Positions 46,791-59,790 are shown, counted from the stretch's first letter. The stretch is DNA of 64,000 bases from Tragulus kanchil (GCA_022376925.1 JAIOJX010000001.1:4187501-4251500); one strand, 5' to 3'. Translations and numbers: made by a program. The notes: generated from the letters alone by a model not told the origin.

Positions 46791-49107
46791 CAACAGGAGG
46801 GGCGGGGAGCACTGCCTCCTTCCAGGCAGGTGGGGGTACAAGTCCAGGGTCCCCTCTCAGCCCCTGCTGACATCAGAGGTCAGGGGTCTCCTAATGACTT
46901 CTGGGTGGGAGTGAGAGTCCCAGGGCCCGGTTCGGCGTCCGCTGGTACCTGCCAGGAGGGGAGTGCCAGGAGCACAGGACTCTTAGCACTAATTCCACAG
47001 CGCTGAGAACTCTGACAGTCCACAGCCTGGCAAGGGTGGAATCCAGGCGGCCCACTTGGCCTTGCTGGCGGGCTGCATGTGGGGCCACAGCTCTTTCTAT
47101 GGTGTTTGGCTAGAGCACAGCGGTTAGCATCTAAAAGTTTTCTTTCTACTCGGCTACCCTCTTCTTGTCCTCTCGCTAGATAGACTAGGCTTTTGTTGTC
47201 TGCACTCATTGGCATTTCTGGGTTGTTGGTTTCTTCAGCAACAAGTCTTGGACACACGTAGTGAAAACAATACCCAGGGACATGACCACCCCATTGTTCC
47301 TTGGGTCCTGAGGTCTCTAACCCATTTGCCTTCTCTCTGCTTTTCAGGACATTCTTGTTTTTATTTATAGATCATGCCCAGGGCTTTTATTTGTACTGTG
47401 ACTGTAAACTAAGAAAAAGTATATATGCTCCATCTTTCCAGAAGCAGAAGTCCAAGTCTTGATATTTTTAAGAAATAATTCTACCCTACAAGTAATTCTA
47501 AGGAACAGGATAGTGGTCTGACATGACAGTGATTATAAACTGGAGGCCTACTGTGCAAACAGGCAGCAGCAAGGTGTTTTTATAATTTCACGGTTTCTAG
47601 GGGGCATGCTGCAGTCTCCAAGTCTCCACAGCACCCACCCATGTCTGTCCAGCTTGCTAGCTCTCCCCTGTGGACATTTACTATTATTATTACTTTTTGG
47701 GGGGGGAGGACGGGCCACTTCTATTGGTCTTTCATTTATCTATTTTCATCCATCTTTGTTCTTTGGCCCGTCCTGTGGACATTTGTGTCGGCAAACTCTG
47801 ACTTAATAGACAGCCCGTGAGGCCAAGCTATTAAAAGCGGATTATGGCCATGGATTCAAAACAATCATGATCAAGCTTCCTTCTCTCTAGACTAGTTCTC
47901 AGTTTGAGAAGTATTAACTAAGACCGAGCTCAAGCATAATGAAGCCTTCCCACAGGAGGCGGGAGCACTGCCTCCTTCCAGGCAGGTGGGGGTACAAGTC
48001 CAGGGTCCCCTCTCAGCCCCTGCTGACATCAGAGGTCAGGGGTCTCCTAATGACTTCTGGGTGGGAGTGAGAGTCCCAGGGCCCGGTTCGGCGTCCGCTG
48101 GTACCTGCCAGGAGGGGAGTGCCAGGAGCACAGGACTCTTAGCACTAATTCCACAGCGCTGAGAACTCTGACAGTCCACAGCCTGGCAAGGGTGGAATCC
48201 AGGCGGCCCACTTGGCCTTGCTGGCGGGCTGCATGTGGGGCCACAGCTCTTTCTATGGTGTTTGGCTAGAGCACAGCGGTTAGCATCTAAAAGTTTTCTT
48301 TCTACTCGGCTACCCTCTTCTTGTCCTCTCGCTAGATAGACTAGGCTTTTGTTGTCTGCACTCATTGGCATTTCTGGGTTGTTGGTTTCTTCAGCAACAA
48401 GTCTTGGACACACGTAGTGAAAACAATACCCAGGGACATGACCACCCCATTGTTCCTTGGGTCCTGAGGTCTCTAACCCATTTGCCTTCTCTCTGCTTTT
48501 CAGGACATTCTTGTTTTTATTTATAGATCATGCCCAGGGCTTTTATTTGTACTGTGACTGTAAACTAAGAAAAAGTATATATGCTCCATCTTTCCAGAAG
48601 CAGAAGTCCAAGTCTTGATATTTTTAAGAAATAATTCTACCCTACAAGTAATTCTAAGGAACAGGATAGTGGTCTGACATGACAGTGATTATAAACTGGA
48701 GGCCTACTGTGCAAACAGGCAGCAGCAAGGTGTTTTTATAATTTCACGGTTTCTAGGGGGCATGCTGCAGTCTCCAAGTCTCCACAGCACCCACCCATGT
48801 CTGTCCAGCTTGCTAGCTCTCCCCTGTGGACATTTACTATTATTATTACTTTTGGGGGGGGGAGGGCGGGCCACTTCTATTGGTCTTTCATTTATCTATT
48901 TTCATCCATCTTTGTTCTTTGGCCCGTCCCTGTGGACATTTGTGTCGGCAAACTCTGACTTAATAGACAGCCCGTGAGGCCAAGCTATTAAAAGCGGATT
49001 ATGGCCATGGATTCAAAACAATCATGCTCAAGCTTCCTTCTCTCTAGACTAGTTCTCAGTTTGAGAAGTATTAACTAAGACCGAGCTCAAGCATAATGAA
49101 GCCTTCC
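46791..49107. repeat. Direct tandem duplication I, unit about 1156 bp
   Basis: Copy 1 is about 46791-47950 and copy 2 about 47951-49107. The copies differ by small indels at their left ends, in the G run near 47700/48850, and at a few bases near the right end. Each contains a 5'-truncated SINE. Confidence 0.95.
47688..47768 (-). repeat. 5'-truncated SINE with target-site duplication (copy at about 48844-48924)
   Basis: Only the 3' half of the SINE is present (reverse of GGCCAAAGAACAAAGATGGA through GGCCCGTCC and the C-rich segment). The flanks CCTGTGGACATTT on both sides are the target-site duplication, so it inserted already truncated. Confidence 0.8.
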
Positions 49108-50600
49108 CCACACACTGTACCTCACTTCCCTCCAAAGCCCTTATGGAAATTTTTGTTTAGGATTCAGGATTTAATCACTGTACTAATCTACTAAGTGATT
49201 AAATTTAGAACAAGACCCTCTCCATTGTCTCCTTTTTCTTCAGCATGTTTAAACGAGGATCTAGCTCCGGCGGCGGGGGTGAGAGTAGCAGGGGCACAGA
49301 GGGGCGGGGGTGGCGGTGGTGGTGGAGCCAGAGGAAGACGACCACATTCCAACTATGGTGTCCTAATTTCCCAAAGGCGGGCCAGCATCAAATGCTTTTG
49401 AACAAAACACAGTTGAAGAATATTCTAGAAAGAAAGGAATTCAGAGACTTCAAATCTAATCCAAACTCTTATTCTTGCATGAAAGGAAAAGTGAGGTTAA
49501 ACAAGGTCACAGCCTGTACAGCTCCATCATGTTCCCTCTTCTTGGCCTAGTTCTGCTTTGCAAACAATGGAAGCTGATCGACTGTGTCACGTCTGCTAAT
49601 AGTTCCTAAAAATGTTTCATTCTAATTTATAACTGTATTTTTTTCATGTAATCTTTGGAACATTACATTCAGATCTTGTTCCTAAATGTTTTGACAAACT
49701 GAAGAGAGTGATTTGTACTCTTTCTTCGCCTGTTAAAAATGGAACCAATTGAATTATAGTAGTCGGGTGGGCAAAGAAAACATTTTATTACATTTCTTCT
49801 ACTAGTCTTAATTATCGGTTAAATCTTCAGCACGACTTGGTATTAAGGCATACATTTGTTCATTTTGTTAATCCATTATTCACATAATAGCTGTCTACTT
49901 TTTCAACAGGGACAATGTTTTGCAAACCTCTGGCATCTCATATACCAGCTGTACAAGTCTGGTTCGCTATATCTGCATATCGCCTGTACACATATCAGTA
50001 TTTATCTTTATGTTGACTTTAAATCCACTCTTTCTTCATATTTGGCCTGGCATTAAGCAATGATATCCATCCATTAACTCATAAGTCTGATGTGCCAGTT
50101 TTTCTACTATACATTAAAATAATTGCATCACAGTCAAAACACGTTCCTGGGCATACGCCATCCTAACCCATGTCATGTGACACTAGTGTTATTCTTACCA
50201 CACCCTGGGTGATCTGACCCTATGCTGTCAATTTATAATATGGGCAAATTATAAAAAAAGAAAAACAGTATTCTAAAATCTAACATGAGTTGCTAATTAT
50301 TCAGGTTTATGGGAAAGTGCCAGAAATGTATGGTTTCATCATCAATTTCACCAGATACAAACCTAGGGAAGCCAAGTTTTTTTTGTTGTTGTTACAATTT
50401 ACTGTACATAAGAAATACGAAAGACACACTCTTCCTTGGGGCCCTTGGAGATTCTGATTACAAGTGGGATGTGGACCATGGAAGCTGCATTTTGGCAGGC
50501 ATCCCAGGGAACACCCAAGGGCTGCATTTTGAAAATTAATGAACAAGGACAAAATTCTTAAAATCACTCTAGTTTTCCAATAGGATAACCTGGGTTCAAA
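49108..50600. other. Intron 2 stretch with a short GC-rich patch
   Basis: A (GGC/GGT)-rich patch at about 49265-49335 stands out in AT-rich sequence and creates a small Gly-rich open frame. A MER5-like piece lies at about 50440-50530. No gene was recognised. Confidence 0.5.
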
Positions 50601-50624
50601 TCCCAAATCTCACTGCATGATACT

Positions 50625-50755
50625 AGTGCTAATTGCTTAGCTGTGTCTGCCTCTCTGCATCAGGCTCCTCTGTCTGCAATGCAGGAGACGTGGATCGAAC
50701 CCAGGCCTCCTGCATTGCAGGCAGATTCTTTACCATCCTAGTCACCATGGAACTA
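50625..50755 (-). repeat. Bov-A-type SINE fragments
   Basis: GCTTAGCTGTGTCTGCCTCT, GATCGAACCCAGGCCTCCTG and GCATTGCAGGCAGATTCTTT are the reverse of a Bov-tA head. A middle part appears deleted. Confidence 0.75.
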
Positions 50756-52830
50756 AGCGAGTCACCTAATCTGAGCGTTGCTTTCCTCACCCTGTTAAAT
50801 GCTGATTATAGTAAATGCCATCTCACCGGGTTGTTTTAAGAATTAAATGGACGATATGCCAAAAAAGTAGTTTAGAAAAATGTTATGCTTTTATTATTTA
50901 AAAGAACTTTCCTAAAGAAAGCACAACAATTCCTGAATTATAAATTTAACACCAAATTGGCAGACTTCGTTACAGGGTGAATCTAACAAAGACAATGATT
51001 CAAAAAAAAAATGCTCTCCCACAACAATTCATTTAAAACTTTAGCTATGATCTGCTATAGGTACTTAAAATTCAGTTTACAAAATACGGAAGTCTTCTTT
51101 TTCTCTGAATACCATCTGTTAAACCATTCCAACACGAGCTAATTCTGCTATACAAAATTCGTAACTAGACTGAAAATTTTTTTATAAAAACCTCAGTGAA
51201 GTACAGATTCAATCTGATCTATTAATGCAAAAGTCAGACAGCTCTGCACAGAGTCACCATCCTTTTCTAGAACCACACACTACTAACAACTATTCAGCCA
51301 TAAATGAAAACATTACAGTTAATCCCTAACTGTCCGCAAAGAAAGTCAATCCAAGGTGCAAGAGCTACTCTCTGCTAACATGGGTCCTGGAGCCTCTCCA
51401 CCCAGTGGGGCAGTGTCACAGCCAAGGTGTGGGCAGGAGGGCACCCGGGACCACTGGGGTCAGCAGCTGCCCAGGGAAGTAACTCAACCATAGGTCAAGC
51501 AGCAAATGCTTCTCCTAGCTGGAAACAGCATATCTGCCCACCAGGTCTTGTGGAGCAGGAGCCCCAGCTGCTCCTACATGGGCAAACATGAAAACCAGGC
51601 AGCAGGGACTATATCAAGAACTATATTGCCTATATACCCTTCTGGGCATATTATCCAATCTCCATGCCTTCCCCTGGGAGGCATAATCAACCGCATGTGG
51701 TGACTGGGATGAAGCAAGTCCTGTAACACCATAGCCAAATCTCCATCACACAGCCCCGGAGGCAGTTTCTGCACTTGCTAGAGGGCGAGCTAAAGAGGAA
51801 GTGAGGTTAGAGCCCTTCAACAAGGACAGCTATGAAGAATGACTTAAGATCATCAGCGCAGCTCCTTGTGAGATTTGATGCCTGGCTAGGACTATGATTT
51901 GGAGAGCTACTGACTTAGGGTAATACAGGATACTACAGTGCAATTTGTCCATACTTATGAAAATCTATTCTCTCTTCCTAGCAGGCAAAAATGACCATAA
52001 TAAACTGAAACCTCAATTCGAGCAAACTCTACTACCGAAATATAAACACAGTTTCACTGAAGGTACCTGTTTATAGTTTCCTGACATTAAAACAAAGTTA
52101 GTCTTTAGCCTTAACAACAACGGAGCACACGAGCAGTTTATTTGTTAATTGATTCAACAAGAATTTACTGAGCACCTGTTATGTTCCAGGGAGCAGTGGT
52201 GAGAAAACGAGCTCCAGTCTCTGCTGACGAGGAGCTTACCACTCTTTAACTTTAGAATAAGCAGGGAATCCAGCTTTTAAAATAAACAAGATGAGATTTC
52301 TCAATTCAATAAGGACTAAAAAATGAGGCAGTCCATATAATATTCCTGAGATTCTGCAAGTTTTTTTTGTATCCCAATATCACATATTAATGCTGAAAAC
52401 CTAAAGGTAGTAAGTACATAAATACAGAAACAAATTATGAAGTTAGGGAAATCTTATCAGATGTTCTCTGAAATTTAGAATACTAATAAAGAACATATAG
52501 GCATTCATTATATTCAAATCTAAAAATATAATATATAATATAATGAAATACATAAGAAGATAATAAAATGGAACTGGATCCTCTAAAGAATGATCACAAT
52601 AAAAGTCAACTTTTCCTCTCAGTAATAAAACTATAATAATCACATATGCTAGATCCTGATAAAAATGTCTCTTCTAAAACTCAGATCTAACAACAGAGAA
52701 CCTTTCACCCTTGTTCCAAAGCAAATGGCTGATAAGCATCAAGGGGCCAAAGTCTCATTCGAATTAAAACTGCAAAGCTTCTTTGCTACTCAGTATATTG
52801 AAAATGAATTAAGGACTCATTTCTGCTTAC
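50756..52830. other. Intron 2, right part, mostly unique
   Basis: AT-rich. A MIR/L2-like patch at about 52145-52245 (ACTGAGCACCTGTTATGTTC) is the only repeat I recognise. No exon was recognised before exon 2. Confidence 0.6.
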
Positions 52831-52936
52831 CTTGTAATCTCTGGATACATTTTCTGATGTCATTGAACCTGAAATCTGACTAGAAATTGTAGCAGCTATA
52901 AGCTGTTTACACCATTCAACATGTGATCCTGTAGGA
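52831..52936 (-). CDS. MTMR1: MTMR1 coding exon 2 (residues 53-88)
   Basis: The acceptor TTAG precedes 52936 and the donor GTAAGC follows 52831. The 106 bases complete Ser53 and encode PTGSHVEWCKQL, IAATISSQISGS and MTSENVSRDYK, matching the linker between the Ala-rich start and the PH-GRAM domain of MTMR1. After this exon the phase is 0 (264 bases in total). Human MTMR1 has Val where this copy has Met in the SGS-M-TSENV segment (from memory). In human muscle, alternative exons are inserted after this exon; I could not identify their counterparts here. Confidence 0.95.
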
Positions 52937-55900
52937 CTAAAAGAGATACTGCAATTAAAATATTTTAAGACATAGGCTCTCAGTGAAAAAAATGCACACT
53001 GACTAGGGACATATGCACATTTCTTTTTTAGAAAATGGACTTTAATTAGACTATTTGGTTACCTTTACATTTAATGTAATAACTGAAATACTGACTGACA
53101 ACTAGGAAGTAAGATTAGGTTCCAGGTTGATTTGAAATAAATCAACTAATTTATTTTAAGGTTAAGATTCTAGACCTCAGACAGTTAAACACATTATTTT
53201 CTGGCCTTTAATGAAATATTACTCAATTACAATTATATAGAGTGAATATTCTTTATTTAATGTAAGTAGAAAATTATTTCTAAAGTGAAATATTTATCCT
53301 ACAGTATATGTTCTTCAAAAATGCAATCAATTTGATGTTGGTAACTTTACATCTATAAAATGATGTAATTTCAAGTGAATCAAAGTGAGTCTTAATGGAA
53401 CAAGGCTGATTCTATGATTTTAAAAAGAATAGACTAGAAAAGTTATGTCCTATGTGTAGTAATAATGCAACCTTACATTTCCGTAAGTGCTTGGACAACT
53501 TAGAACAGGTCCTTCCAGTTCATTATTATATCAGAGCCTGACAACCACAAGTAATAAGGAGGCAGACAGGGACTAGCCAACAGGTTTCTGAGATGAGAAA
53601 ACTGAGGCGCAGAGGTGGCGCGGCCCCTCAGACAGCGGCAGGTGCGCCTGCAGCTCCACCGGGCTGCCAGGATGCCGCACCAGCAACAACGACCGACGCG
53701 CAGAAGCAGAGGGCAAACCCAAGGCCAGGGTCACCGATGCTCGCCACAGCCTCATCCACGAGCACAACAAGGCAGAGACCACGGCGCCTTCCACTGGCAT
53801 GCCACACTCGAGTGTTCATTACATGTCTGCACACAGCCTCACCCAGGCCTCACGGTGACCCACCTTACAGAGGAGAAAACTAAGGCTCTAGTGTTTGACC
53901 AAGGCCACATGCTAGTAAGTGGTCACAGTGTGCTCACCTGACCTAAAGGACCATGTCAACAAACTAGGCACCGGGGGGATTAAAAATGGCCCCGAGAGGC
54001 CAGGCTCCTCTCTCAAACTCATGAAAGCACTGAAGAAATCAAGTAAAACGGCAAAAGAGACGTATGGGAATTTGCTGTGCAGGTAGCTTTCAATGTGAAG
54101 AATGTTTCAGATCTTTGAAAATTTTATCACTAATTAAATCCACACTCGTGTATTGGAACGATAGAAAAACCTAGAATTCCTAGGCCATGTGTAAAATAAC
54201 CTAAATAGTGAAATAAAGACACTGGACATGCTCTACCGGTGATCTGAATTGCATTCTCTGACCAAGACAGCCCAGTGGTCATCTGTGGGGCTGGAAATAC
54301 GAGTCAGAACATTCGCTGAGTGGGCAGACATTCCTATCATACACTAAGAATCCATTTACCACAAGTAATAACTAAGAGGAGGGAGGAGGGGAAAGGGGAG
54401 AGAGATTAGTTTCCTTTTAAAGCTTCAGTCAGCTTTACCGCCTAGTTCTATCATACTTTTCTTGGCACGCTGCCTTGACCTCTGCCAGTGCCTCCCCCTG
54501 ATAGCAAACCTAACAGCAGGAACCTGCCTGCTCACCCACCCCAGGGCTGGGAGGGCTGCTGTTACCCTCTGCCCAGCATCCTCTCCCCTCCCTCTGATAA
54601 GGATGCCTCTGAGAACTGTAAGAGATTGTCCCTCCCGGTTTCATCCCACTTGGAAGGGAGCAACCTGGGCCGCTGGGTCAACCCCAAGCTTTCCCCTTGG
54701 ATGGGAGCTGTGCAGACCCAGCCCCCTGACACTGGAGGCCACGCCCCGTCTCCAGCACCTTGAGGAACCCACAGAGGTAAAGAGTAAGACAAGAGAAAAA
54801 CAGAGACGGGGAGCCCCGACCCCAGTGCTCGCGGCTCTGGCTGTACCCGTGCCCGTGGCCACCTCTCCCCTGTCGGCACACAGTGTGGTCTGGTGGACTA
54901 GGAGACAGGAGGCCTAGATCTGGGTCCTGTGTCTGTCACCAACTTGAGCAAGCCACATCCTCTCGCAGGCCCACAGCTCTGTCAGCATTTAGAGAAGTAC
55001 AGCATTCTGAAGAGAGGCGAGGGCCCACGGTCCACGGCTGAGCCACACCTGCAGAGCCAGGGCCTACACTGGGCACGACGGCAGGACTGAGAGGGAAGGC
55101 CACCCTCTGCTCTCTGGTCAGCCTGATCTCCCCGCACACTCTTGGTGACCACAGCCGCCTGCAGCCTGGCAGTCCCCAGCTTTGTTTCTCCCGATCTGGA
55201 GGTCCAGGACTCCACGGGACAGACAGCCCTATGAGCTGGTCCCAGAGACCCTGCAGTTCCCGGAGTGCAAGCCAGCCTCAGTCGCCCAGCCTGCAGCCTG
55301 CTCCTCCACCCGTCCCGTTTCCTGAGTCAAGGAGAAGCAGAGCCTCACCATGGACACCAGACCCCAAAGCTGGTGTTTTCACCTGGGTCACTCTAGTTTC
55401 TGCTCACACCTGCATGCTCAGCTTACCTTCTACGTGTCATGAGAACGCAGCTTGCCCAGCCCCATTCTAAGTCCCTTCTCTGGATGCCCATCATCTGTGT
55501 GTGTTCTCCTGCCTCGTGAATTTAAGCTCCACCTCTACGCCAGGGACTCCCAAACTTAGATCTCCAACGCAGACCACACCCCTGAAATCCAAGCTTCGAT
55601 AAACCAATGTCTGCTGGGGGACATCCTAGTGACATCTCATTACTGTCCTAGCCAGGGTGAGCGCAGGTTAACTTCCTAACCCCGCGTCACTCAGAGGCTT
55701 CTCCATCTTGGCCACATTGTCTTCCACAAGCCCAAAACGCAGGGATTATTCAGTTCTCCTTCTCTCCTACCCAACCACCAACCCGCGGCGAACCCTCCCA
55801 GCTCTACGCTGCAGACTTCCTTTAAACGCTATCTTGAACCTGACCACTTCTCCCTTCCTCCAGCCCTCAGTTCCACTCGCAGCTACCATCCTCTCTCACT

Positions 55901-58900
55901 CGGACGAGTGCAACAGCCTCCCACCTGCTAGACTCTCTGATTCAACTCCTTCCCCTTCCGGTCTGTCATCCGCACAGCTGCTGTGGAGAGCTTACTGAGA
56001 TCAACATCAGGTTTTGTCCCTCCTCTGCTCTACGCCACCCACTGGCTCGCCAGGACTCTCTCACATCTGCCCCAGTGACCTGTCTGCCCCTCCTGTCCTC
56101 GCCTGCGCTTCTAGGCTGACCCTTGAACTCCTGGCTCCCTGCCCACTGCAGGGAGCGCAGGCCTCCGCCTAGAGTGCTGTTGCGCGGCCACCTGCCGAGC
56201 AGACCCCTGTCACAGGCGTTACTGAAATGCCACCTTTCTCCACAAGGCTTTCCCAGCACTGCCCAGAGCACATACCCCAGCCCCTTCCTACCCCTCTCGG
56301 CTGACTCTTGTCCCCCAGCACCTGTCATCTGTTACCATCGAACACAGAACGCATTAGACTTTTTCTCTTGTCTCTCTCTCCCACTAAAATGATGGCCCAC
56401 CAGGGCAGGGATCTCCGCGTGTGCATTCCCAGACCCAGAGCAGACACTCGTACTCACAGAATAAATGGCCAAGAGAGATGAGCATTTGCAGAACCTACTC
56501 AGCCTAACTCAATGAGACCACTGCACCTCCAATGTCTTCACAACACGACTGGTTGGCCCTTGTCCTCCAATGGAATCCGGCCACCCATAACTAGGCGGCC
56601 ATGCAAGTCCCTTTCAAACGAGACACCAGCGTGAGCTGCAGAAGGATGCTACTGACTTCACTCGCCCAACAGGTACCATCTGGGGCCAAAGAGACCAAAC
56701 AGCCAACCCTGCTGGTAGCTAGGGTGGTTAATGACAATGAGGAATTTCAGGCTCTACCCAGGAGGTGGTGGAGCCAGGAATCTGCACGTGAATCAAGCAC
56801 TAGAGGTGATTTTGACTCCGGTTCTACAAAGGCATGGCTCCTTGGAAGGCGCACAGGCCCCAGCAGGGCCTAGCCCCGGTCTTCCCGCAGGCCTTCTCTA
56901 CTAACCGCCCCTCTCCCTGGCATTCAGCCGGCACGACCACACGCTATGCACCGGCGGTCCAACAGCGCATCATGTCCATCCCCACCCCTGATAACCAAGA
57001 GAACAGCCCACCTCTGTAGACCACAGTGCAGTGGATCACAACGGAGGCTGTGGAGCCTTTTTGAAAACGTCTGGCTCCTGGGCCTCACCCAGACATCCTG
57101 AATGAGAAGCCTCAGGAGCCAGGTCTGGCCACCTGGAGTTCTTCACCAGCTTCTCAGATGGTTCCCGCGCACACCTCATCCAAAGCGCTTCCCGGCGCAC
57201 CCCCACCATGGCGCTCGTCAGGCCCCCTTTGGGACCTCCTGTCTCCACTGCAACCTCCGCCTAGAGTGCTGTTGCGGCCACCTGCCGAGCAGACCCCTGT
57301 CACAGGCGTTACTGAAATGCCACCTTTCTCCACAAGGCTTTCCCAGCACTGCCCAGAGCACATACCCCAGCCCCTTCCTACCCCTCTCGGCTGACTCTTG
57401 TCCCCCAGCACCTGTCATCTGTTACCATCGAACACAGAACGCATTAGACTTTTTCTCTTGTCTCTCTCTCCCACTAAAATGATGGCCCACCAGGGCAGGG
57501 ATCTCCGCGTGTGCATTCCCAGACCCAGAGCAGACACTCGTACTCACAGAATAAATGGCCAAGAGAGATGAGCATTTGCAGAACCTACTCAGCCTAACTC
57601 AATGAGACCACTGCACCTCCAATGTCTTCACAACACGACTGGTTGGCCCTTGTCCTCCAATGGAATCCGGCCACCCATAACTAGGCGGCCATGCAAGTCC
57701 CTTTCAAACGAGACACCAGCGTGAGCTGCAGAAGGATGCTACTGACTTCACTCGCCCAACAGGTACCATCTGGGGCCAAAGAGACCAAACAGCCAACCCT
57801 GCTGGTAGCTAGGGTGGTTAATGACAATGAGGAATTTCAGGCTCTACCCAGGAGGTGGTGGAGCCAGGAATCTGCACGTGAATCAAGCACTAGAGGTGAT
57901 TTTGACTCCGGTTCTACAAAGGCATGGCTCCTTGGAAGGCGCACAGGCCCCAGCAGGGCCTAGCCCCGGTCTTCCCGCAGGCCTTCTCTACTAACCGCCC
58001 CTCTCCCTGGCATTCAGCCGGCACGACCACACGCTATGCACCGGCGGTCCAACAGCGCATCATGTCCATCCCCACCCCTGATAACCAAGAGAACAGCCCA
58101 CCTCTGTAGACCACAGTGCAGTGGATCACAACGGAGGCTGTGGAGCCTTTTTGAAAACGTCTGGCTCCTGGGCCTCACCCAGACATCCTGAATGAGAAGC
58201 CTCAGGAGCCAGGTCTGGCCACCTGGAGTTCTTCACCAGCTTCTCAGATGGTTCCCGCGCACACCTCATCCAAAGCGCTTCCCGGCGCACCCCCACCATG
58301 GCGCTCGTCAGGTCTGATTTCAATGGCTGCTACATCTGTATTCTCCACTAGATGGTAAGCCAGGTGCAAAAGTCGTCTGCTATTATTCTCTGATTCCCCA
58401 AGCACTCATGCACTGCAGAAACCCTGACCATTCCACAGCTGTCAGCTGTGATTAGTTTTCAGTGAAGCTGAGCACTTGGGTAATGACTTTATTACAACGC
58501 ACTGCAATTATTACACTGAAGTAGAAGCAGAGGGAGTGTTTCTTCTTGTTCGTATGCCTTTGGAAATTCCCCAAAGTTCAGCTCACTGGAGTTTGACTAA
58601 CAGGCAGGAATCAACATCTGAAACTGTCCCAGGGGTGTTGCAGGCTCTATTCAACCCTGTCCCCCGAATGCCCCGGGGTGGCCCTCCCGCTTGGATCTGG
58701 TCGGTTGATGCTTCTAACTGCTTGATCTTAGCTCTGGCTGCCTAAGAAGCCATGGGGTTGGGTGTCTGTGAAAACAATGAACTGGTCCCTTCAAACTGTG
58801 AAGAATTAAAAGTAAACGCTGATGTGTGCTTGAATCGGGAGCAGTTTGGAAGTTTTCCATCGCGGTTTTTCAAAGGAGGGCATCTTTACCTGCATTTGCA

Positions 58901-59377
58901 CCAGCTCCAGACTTGAGGGGTTCCGCCCTCCCAGTGTCCCCTTCCCAATCTCCACATCAAAGACCCCAAGCAGCGGCGGCGGTGGGATTTGGGTCTTGAG
59001 ACCACACAAGGCAAGGTCACCGTTAAAAAAAAAAAACAACCAAAGCAAGTGGGGGTGGGAGCCCTGGGGACACTTCCTCCCAAAAGATTCGTGGCCGCGG
59101 CGCCGACCTCCGAGGCGGCTCCCAGGTGCAGCAGGAGGCGGCCGGGGACGCGGCTTGCCGGCTGGGAAGTCCCTGGGGGTGCGGGGCAGCTCCGGCGCGA
59201 GGCTGAAGCGAGCCGGCTGAGGACAGGGGGCCAGGCGGGGGTTCGCGGGGCTCCGGGGGGGCCAGGGACGGGGGACGGGAGAGGGACGCCCCGGCTCGGC
59301 CTCGGGCCGGCGCACGCCGAGGGGGCGGCCGGGCCTCGCGCGGGGCCCTCGGGAGTCGGGGCGCGGGCCCCGCTTAC
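52937..59377 (-). other. MTMR1 intron 1
   Basis: AT-rich from 52.9 to 53.5 kb, then GC-rich. It contains MIR-like pieces (about 53845-53945), MER5-like pieces (about 56740-56810 and the duplicate at about 57830-57900) and duplication J. Open frames in the GC-rich part have no recognisable product. The right end (58.96-59.38 kb) is the CpG island. Confidence 0.75.
56162..58312. repeat. Direct duplication J, offset about 1091 bp
   Basis: Copy 1 is about 56162-57221 and copy 2 about 57254-58312, with a 32-base spacer. A 2-base difference (TGCGCGGCC against TGCGGCC) sits at the left end of copy 2; the remainder appears identical. Confidence 0.95.
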
Positions 59378-59492
59378 CTGTCCAGGGTCTCCACGCTGGG
59401 CTGCCGGGAGCCGACGGCAGGGCCCCCCGCGACCCGAAGGGGCCTCCGGCCGGCCGCCGGCCCCGGGCCCAGGCCCCCGCCGCTCTCGCCGC

Positions 59493-59526
<34 letters not shown>

Positions 59527-59790
59527 TCTGTCCATGGCGCGTGGAGCCCGCCGCCGCGGAGAGGCCGCTGTCGGGAGGGGAGCGGCGCCCCGGAAGGCCC
59601 GGCCGCGCTCCTCCGGCGGCCCCGCTCTGCCGCCCGCCCGGCTCAGACGGCCGCCGCCATTAGCTGTCACCTGGCGCCCCCGCGTTACCCACAAGGCCGC
59701 GCGCGTGGGGGTGGGGCGCGGGGAGGGCGGCGCGCGCTGGAGCCGGGCTCGCCCACCTGCGCCCCGGGCCGCTCGGGGTTGAAACTGACC
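58960..59790. promoter_or_regulatory. CpG island / TATA-less MTMR1 promoter and exon 1 region
   Basis: An abrupt block of very high GC and dense CpG surrounds exon 1, contrasting with AT-rich flanks. It contains many CGG/CCG runs and GC boxes (for example GGGGCGGG-like stretches near 59710-59725). I see no TATA box just upstream of the start codon. It is probably the MTMR1 promoter plus 5' UTR, with the transcription start somewhere between 59536 and about 59790. The exact start cannot be set from sequence alone. Confidence 0.8.
59378..59535 (-). CDS. MTMR1: MTMR1 coding exon 1 (residues 1-52, plus two bases of codon 53)
   Basis: The start codon is at 59535-59533 in a strong Kozak context (G at -3 and G at +4). 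The exon encodes MDRP, then ten alanines written almost entirely as GCG, then a Gly/Pro/Arg-rich stretch ending QPSVETLD. It ends at 59378 with splice donor GTAAGC and leaves two bases (AG) of a Ser codon. The open frame continues upstream of the ATG without an early stop, but this ATG is the one matching the MTMR1 N-terminus. The region is expected to be disordered. The alanine run is encoded by a near-pure GCG repeat, so its length may vary between animals or be miscalled. Confidence 0.95.

Larger units (their letters stand above)
32536..52830 (-). other. MTMR1 intron 2 (about 20 kb)
   Basis: The largest intron. From 32.5 to 42.4 kb it is mostly AT-rich unique sequence with a CTCF-like site (33682-33697), a short polyadenylated insertion (34635-34757), a SINE (40806-41140), a TG repeat and MIR remnants. 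From 42.4 to 49.1 kb it is dominated by three chained duplications. From 49.1 to 52.8 kb it is mostly unique. In human, muscle-specific alternative exons lie in this interval; I could not assign their counterparts. Confidence 0.7.

Noticed and set aside
58989..59663. 224-codon plus-strand open frame across the CpG island
   Set aside because: It is antisense to exon 1 and made of Pro, Arg, Gly and Ala from GC-rich codons. This is a shadow of the CpG island, with no sign of an independent gene.
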